From positions 684,093 to 748,092 of the forward strand of contig JADWQD010000009.1 of the NCBI GenBank assembly GCA_016110215.1: 64,000 nucleotides of DNA. The letters run 5' to 3'. Source of the stretch: Capronia americana. Its lineage: Eukaryota > Ascomycota > Eurotiomycetes > Chaetothyriales > Herpotrichiellaceae. Positions 63,780-64,000 of this stretch are shown piece by piece. The stretch's first letter is position 1; every line of letters starts with the position of its first letter. Below the pieces are notes generated by a model that saw only the letters and a program-made list of their open reading frames with translations, had not been told where the DNA came from and did no database searches. The position numbers were made by a program, and so were the translations under genes.

Positions 63780-64000
63780 CTACTTCAGCATTTTGCGGGC
63801 GAAGGTGGGCAAGACAAAGCTCGCTCTGTGGATCTCCTTGTTGTAGTACTTGCAGTACTTCTCCTCTTCCTCGGGACTCCATGATCGCAGAGGTTCCTTG
63901 ACGTTTCGGTTCGGGTCCTTGCAGCAGACCATGAAACCAATCTGGCCGGAAGGATAGGTGGGGATCGTGGTGTAAGCGTATTCGACGACTGGGAACACTT
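63780..64000 (-). CDS. SPE3: Spermidine synthase, C-terminal end (partial)
   Basis: The minus-strand frame is open from the right edge of the window to TAG at 63780-63782, giving about 73 residues of a gene whose start lies outside. Spermidine synthase moves an aminopropyl group from decarboxylated SAM to putrescine. The segment VVEYAYTTIPTYPSGQIGFM is the Y-x-x-x-x-I-P-T-Y-P-S-G-x-I-G-F motif that closes the active site in this enzyme family, followed by the fungal CCKDPNRNVKEPLRSW and the final helix HRASFVLPTFARKML. No intron is visible in this part. Certain family call; the rest is not in view. Confidence 0.93.
   Translation of the reverse strand, partial: VFPVVEYAYTTIPTYPSGQIGFMVCCKDPNRNVKEPLRSWSPEEEEKYCKYYNKEIHRASFVLPTFARKMLK

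Overview
This 64 kb window is nuclear DNA from a filamentous ascomycete (Pezizomycotina). Genes lie on both strands, introns are mostly 45-60 nt with GTRNGY donors and CTRAY-type branch sites, and the recognised proteins are typical of filamentous fungi (Stc1-domain protein, DUF7514-type protein, Tok1 channel, calcipressin, Aim9-like kinase-fold protein). No bacterial, viral or biosynthetic-cluster content was seen. I could not fix the genus.

Layout, left to right. 0-9 kb: C-terminal fragment of an unknown protein, an Aim9-like phosphotransferase-fold gene, exosome subunit RRP42 and an unknown membrane protein. 9-18 kb: cytochrome c with a long first intron, a Gal80-like oxidoreductase-fold protein, phosphomannose isomerase diverging from SAGA subunit SGF29, an NTF2-like protein, and GTP cyclohydrolase II. 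19-24 kb: a mitochondrial-type membrane protein and an Ime2/MAK-type kinase. 24-32 kb: two gene-poor stretches of about 3.4 and 4 kb around an Stc1-domain gene. 32-44 kb: a large disordered DUF7514-type protein, a Tok1 potassium channel and COPII subunit SEC31. 44-51 kb: an RRM protein, an MLRQ/NDUFA4-like protein diverging from COX12, a Nudix hydrolase diverging from arginyltransferase ATE1. 51-54 kb: a small orphan gene and a secreted cysteine-rich repeat protein whose last repeat lies out of frame. 54-60 kb: MGE1, mitochondrial PheRS, dicarboxylate carrier, calcipressin. 60-64 kb: an AT-rich relic with a long palindrome, a disordered hydrophilic protein, and the C-terminal end of spermidine synthase.

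Most genes are housekeeping singletons, not a pathway cluster. Mitochondrial functions are common (cytochrome c, MLRQ-like, COX12, MGE1, MSF1, DIC1, Aim9-like and one unknown membrane protein). Several genes are arranged as divergent pairs sharing 320-580 bp (PMI40/SGF29, NTF2-like/RIB1, SEC31/RRM, MLRQ/COX12, MSF1/DIC1).

The least ordinary items are the secreted repeat protein with a frameshifted fourth repeat, two phase-compatible first exons on the Stc1-domain gene, an ORF inside the cytochrome c intron, an intron-like insert in ATE1, and the 61.15 kb palindrome. All intron junctions were placed by eye from splice signals and remembered family sequences; no alignment or RNA data were available.
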